From contig NZ_NEVT01000006.1 in assembly GCF_002261345.1 (NCBI RefSeq), positions 930,001 through 994,000 on the forward strand: a stretch of 64,000 bases of DNA, written 5' to 3'. The position numbers were made by a program, and so were the translations under genes. This DNA is from Bordetella genomosp. 2. Lineage in GTDB: Bacteria; Pseudomonadota; Gammaproteobacteria; Burkholderiales; Burkholderiaceae_B. Each line of letters opens with the position of its first letter. Within the stretch, counting starts at the first letter, position 1. Shown here piece by piece: positions 62,103 to 64,000 of this stretch. Under the pieces are notes generated by a model that worked only from the letters and a program-made list of their open reading frames with translations, was not told the origin of the DNA and did not search any database.

Positions 62103-62504
62103 TCACGGCAGGATGGCGGTCACGCGGATCTCGATGCGCATGGTGGGCAGGCCCAGCGCCTCGACCCCCAGCTGGGTCCAGATCGGCGCATGGTCGGGCA
62201 TGTACTGGCGGTACAGGCGCGCCATGGTGGCGTTGACTTCCGGCGGGAAGCCGCCGACGTGATAGGAGTTGACGTGCACCACGTGCTGCCAGCCGGCGCC
62301 GGCCGCCGCCAGGGTGCGCTCGACATTGCGGAACGCCTGCTCGATCTCCTCTTCCAGCGATTCGGGAATCTGCAGCTCGTCGTTCCAGCCGCCCTGCCCC
62401 GAGATCTCCACCCGGTTGCCGATCTTCACGGCTTGCGAGTAGTGCAGCAGGTCGTACAGGCGCTGGCCGTAGCCGGGGGTCAGAAAGAATTCGGGCTTGT
62501 CCAT
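62103..62504 (-). CDS. RidA (YjgF) family protein
   Basis: A 133-residue RidA-like protein. The fold is recognised in QAVKIGNRVEISGQGGWNDELQIPESLEEEIEQAFRNVERTLAAAGAGWQHVVHVNSYHV and the C-terminal LPTMRIEIRVTAILP. The classical catalytic Arg of E. coli RidA is not obvious at the usual place, so enamine deaminase activity is uncertain and it may belong to another Rid subgroup. It is convergent with the oxidase operon. Confidence 0.85.
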   Translation of the reverse strand: MDKPEFFLTPGYGQRLYDLLHYSQAVKIGNRVEISGQGGWNDELQIPESLEEEIEQAFRNVERTLAAAGAGWQHVVHVNSYHVGGFPPEVNATMARLYRQYMPDHAPIWTQLGVEALGLPTMRIEIRVTAILP

Positions 62505-62588
62505 GAATTTCCTTGGTTCGTGGGGTGTGCGTCCGCCGGCGCAACGGCGCGAGCGGCAGGGATGCCCATCCTAATGGACGACACACCA

Positions 62589-62638
62589 GAACAATAGGGG
62601 TTTGATCCGACATGTCTGTTCACCTACATGAACAATAG
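62589..62638. promoter_or_regulatory. Operator-like repeats in the ridA/MASE1 divergent region
   Basis: TGTTCA-N6-TGAACA (62617-62634) is a perfect dyad. GAACAATAG occurs at 62589-62597 and 62630-62638, 41 bp apart, so half-sites recur. No candidate regulator gene is adjacent. Confidence 0.45.
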
Positions 62639-62729
62639 CGGCCGCGCACGGCGCGCTCGAACCGATGACAAGCCGTGAAACGCTGTGCCATACTGCGCGA
62701 CGAGCATACGCATCGGGAAACCACTCGGC

Positions 62730-63971
62730 ATGGCAAGTCCCCTGTTTCGTTTTGCGTTATCGCTGCTCTTCTGGGCGGCGCTCTATATGGCCAGCGGCTT
62801 CGTGTCGCTGGAACTCGATGACCCCAGCACCCGCGTCGCCTTCGTCTGGCTGCCCGCCGGCGTGGCGGTATCGGCGTTCCTGCTGACCGGCGGCCTGCGC
62901 CGCTGGGCCGTGCTGTTCGCGGCGCTGCTGGCGTCCCGGCTGGTGCTGGATGCCTGGGCCCATCACGACGTCCTGCGTTCGGTGGTCATCGGCTGCATCT
63001 CGCTGGCGGGCGACGCGGCCATCGCCTGGCTGCTGCGCCGCTACGCGCGCCTGGGCGACGACCTGTACGCGGTGCTGGTGCTGATCGGCGCCACGGTGGT
63101 GGTCAGCGCCATCGCGGCGGCGCTGGGGGTCGGCTGGCTCAGCTACCTGCGCACCGTGTCGTTCCTGGACACGGTGTGGGTCTGGTGGGCGGCCAATGTC
63201 ACCGGCGTGCTGGTGCCCGCCATCGTGATCATGAGCTGGACCGACGTAGCCGGCGTGCCGCAGCGCCTGGGCGCGCGCGCGGCCGCGGCCGGCCTGGTCG
63301 CCTGGCTGCTGCTGGGCCTGTGCGCCTGGTATGTGTTCGCCGAAATGACGCCATACACCGGCAAGGCGGCGCTGGTGTTCCCGCTGGCCTGCGCGCCGAT
63401 CCTGCTGGCGGCGGTGATGTCGGTGGCCTGGGGCAGCCGCGGCGGCGCGCTGGCCCTGTTGAGCCTGGCGGCCATCGCCCTGTACTACGCGGCCGACAAC
63501 CGCGGCGCGTTCTTCCCGCACGGGCTGCGGCCGGGCGAGCCGCTGCTGCTGGCGCAATGCTATCTGTCGGCCACGGCGCTGCTGCTGGCTTTCCTGTGGG
63601 TCTACACCAACGGCCGGCGCCCCGGCGGCGCGGCCGCCAATACGCCCGCCGCCATCATGTACCAATACGACCCGGCCTCCGGCGGGCTGGCCTGGGACGG
63701 CGACCCGCAGGCGGCGCTGGGCCTGGATGCCGCGCCGCTGGCCACGCTGGACGAATTGCTGGCGCGCGTCCATCCGGACGACCGCGCCGCGCTTCGCGCG
63801 CATTGGGCGGCCGTCGCGCAAGGGCAGCCGGGCGCGCCGCTGACGCTGCGCGTGGCGGCGGCCCGGGGCTGGGTGCAGGTGCTGGACCGCGGCCCCACCG
63901 CCATCGGCGGCGCGGCCGGCGCCACGGTGGTCGGCACCTGGCAGGTAAAACGGCAAGGGACCTGGCGGTGA
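62730..63971 (+). CDS. MASE1-PAS membrane sensor without output domain
   Basis: A 413-residue protein. Residues 1-300 are eight or so membrane helices of the MASE1 type (FWAALYMASGFVSLELDDPSTRVAFVWLPAGVAVSAFLL and WVWWAANVTGVLVPAIVIMSW are typical). The last 85 residues fold as a PAS-like segment (YQYDPASGGLAWDGDPQAALGLDAAPLATLDELLARVHPDDRAALRAHW). It stops without GGDEF, EAL or kinase domain. Start 62730 (MASPLF) is preferred over 62685. It may act with a separate output protein. Confidence 0.8.
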   Translation: MASPLFRFALSLLFWAALYMASGFVSLELDDPSTRVAFVWLPAGVAVSAFLLTGGLRRWAVLFAALLASRLVLDAWAHHDVLRSVVIGCISLAGDAAIAWLLRRYARLGDDLYAVLVLIGATVVVSAIAAALGVGWLSYLRTVSFLDTVWVWWAANVTGVLVPAIVIMSWTDVAGVPQRLGARAAAAGLVAWLLLGLCAWYVFAEMTPYTGKAALVFPLACAPILLAAVMSVAWGSRGGALALLSLAAIALYYAADNRGAFFPHGLRPGEPLLLAQCYLSATALLLAFLWVYTNGRRPGGAAANTPAAIMYQYDPASGGLAWDGDPQAALGLDAAPLATLDELLARVHPDDRAALRAHWAAVAQGQPGAPLTLRVAAARGWVQVLDRGPTAIGGAAGATVVGTWQVKRQGTWR

Positions 63972-64000
63972 GGACGGCAAGAACATTGCCGGCGGGCCGC

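Overview
The window is high-GC DNA (often about 70% G+C) from a Burkholderiales/Alcaligenaceae bacterium, most likely Bordetella or a close relative. The evidence is the pair of Bug-type periplasmic receptors, an FNR homologue with the classical four-cysteine pattern, a neutral porin of the Bordetella Omp type, several LysR/GntR/IclR-controlled catabolic units and a giant Gly-rich autotransporter. I see no rRNA, tRNA, CRISPR array, insertion sequence or integrase.

Layout. 1-2.5 kb: ApbE flavin transferase and a membrane-anchored flavodoxin/FAD reductase. 2.5-6 kb: D-aminoacylase-like deacylase and Bug receptor, divergent from a LysR regulator. 6-10.8 kb: ClpB, FNR and a secreted alpha/beta hydrolase whose nucleophile position is Gly. 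10.8-19.5 kb: one 2900-residue autotransporter. 19.6-25 kb: small housekeeping genes (DUF3820, Nudix), an M14 peptidase, an ECF41 sigma factor with its CMD-family partner and a sequence-perfect ECF41 promoter, an NlpE-like lipoprotein. 25-33 kb: AraC, LysE, a beta-helix repeat protein, the OhrR/Ohr peroxide unit, GNAT, a GlxA-type regulator divergent from an MFS pump. 33-37 kb: DUF2946, TonB receptor and PepSY protein, an iron/metal uptake unit. 37-47 kb: EamA with a structured leader, TetR with EmrB-type pump, a porin with a one-base frame break at its start, an amidohydrolase/MFS/GntR unit, MFS and LysR. 47-51.6 kb: IclR divergent from two MaoC-type dehydratases, a Bug receptor and a CoA transferase.

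52.6-55.8 kb is a sharply AT-richer island. Its left edge lies inside the 3' end of a spermidine-synthase-like gene. It carries two tightly linked genes: a 223-residue NYN/PIN-like putative nuclease and a 736-residue NACHT-type STAND ATPase with a pentapeptide-like stretch and a winged-helix-like C-terminus. It has no transposase or integrase. I read it as a candidate two-gene anti-phage (NLR-like) system, and it is the most notable item in the window.

55.8-64 kb returns to core DNA: an isoprenylcysteine-methyltransferase-like protein, two c-type cytochromes divergent from a caa3-type oxidase (CtaC with fused cytochrome c, and a CtaD-CtaE fusion), a RidA-like protein and a MASE1-PAS membrane sensor without an output domain. 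Many regulators sit next to visible dyad or direct-repeat operators (OhrR, IclR, TetR, GntR, LysR, GlxA). Three clusters of a 13-bp palindrome, GGTGTC(A/T)GACACC, lie between genes.
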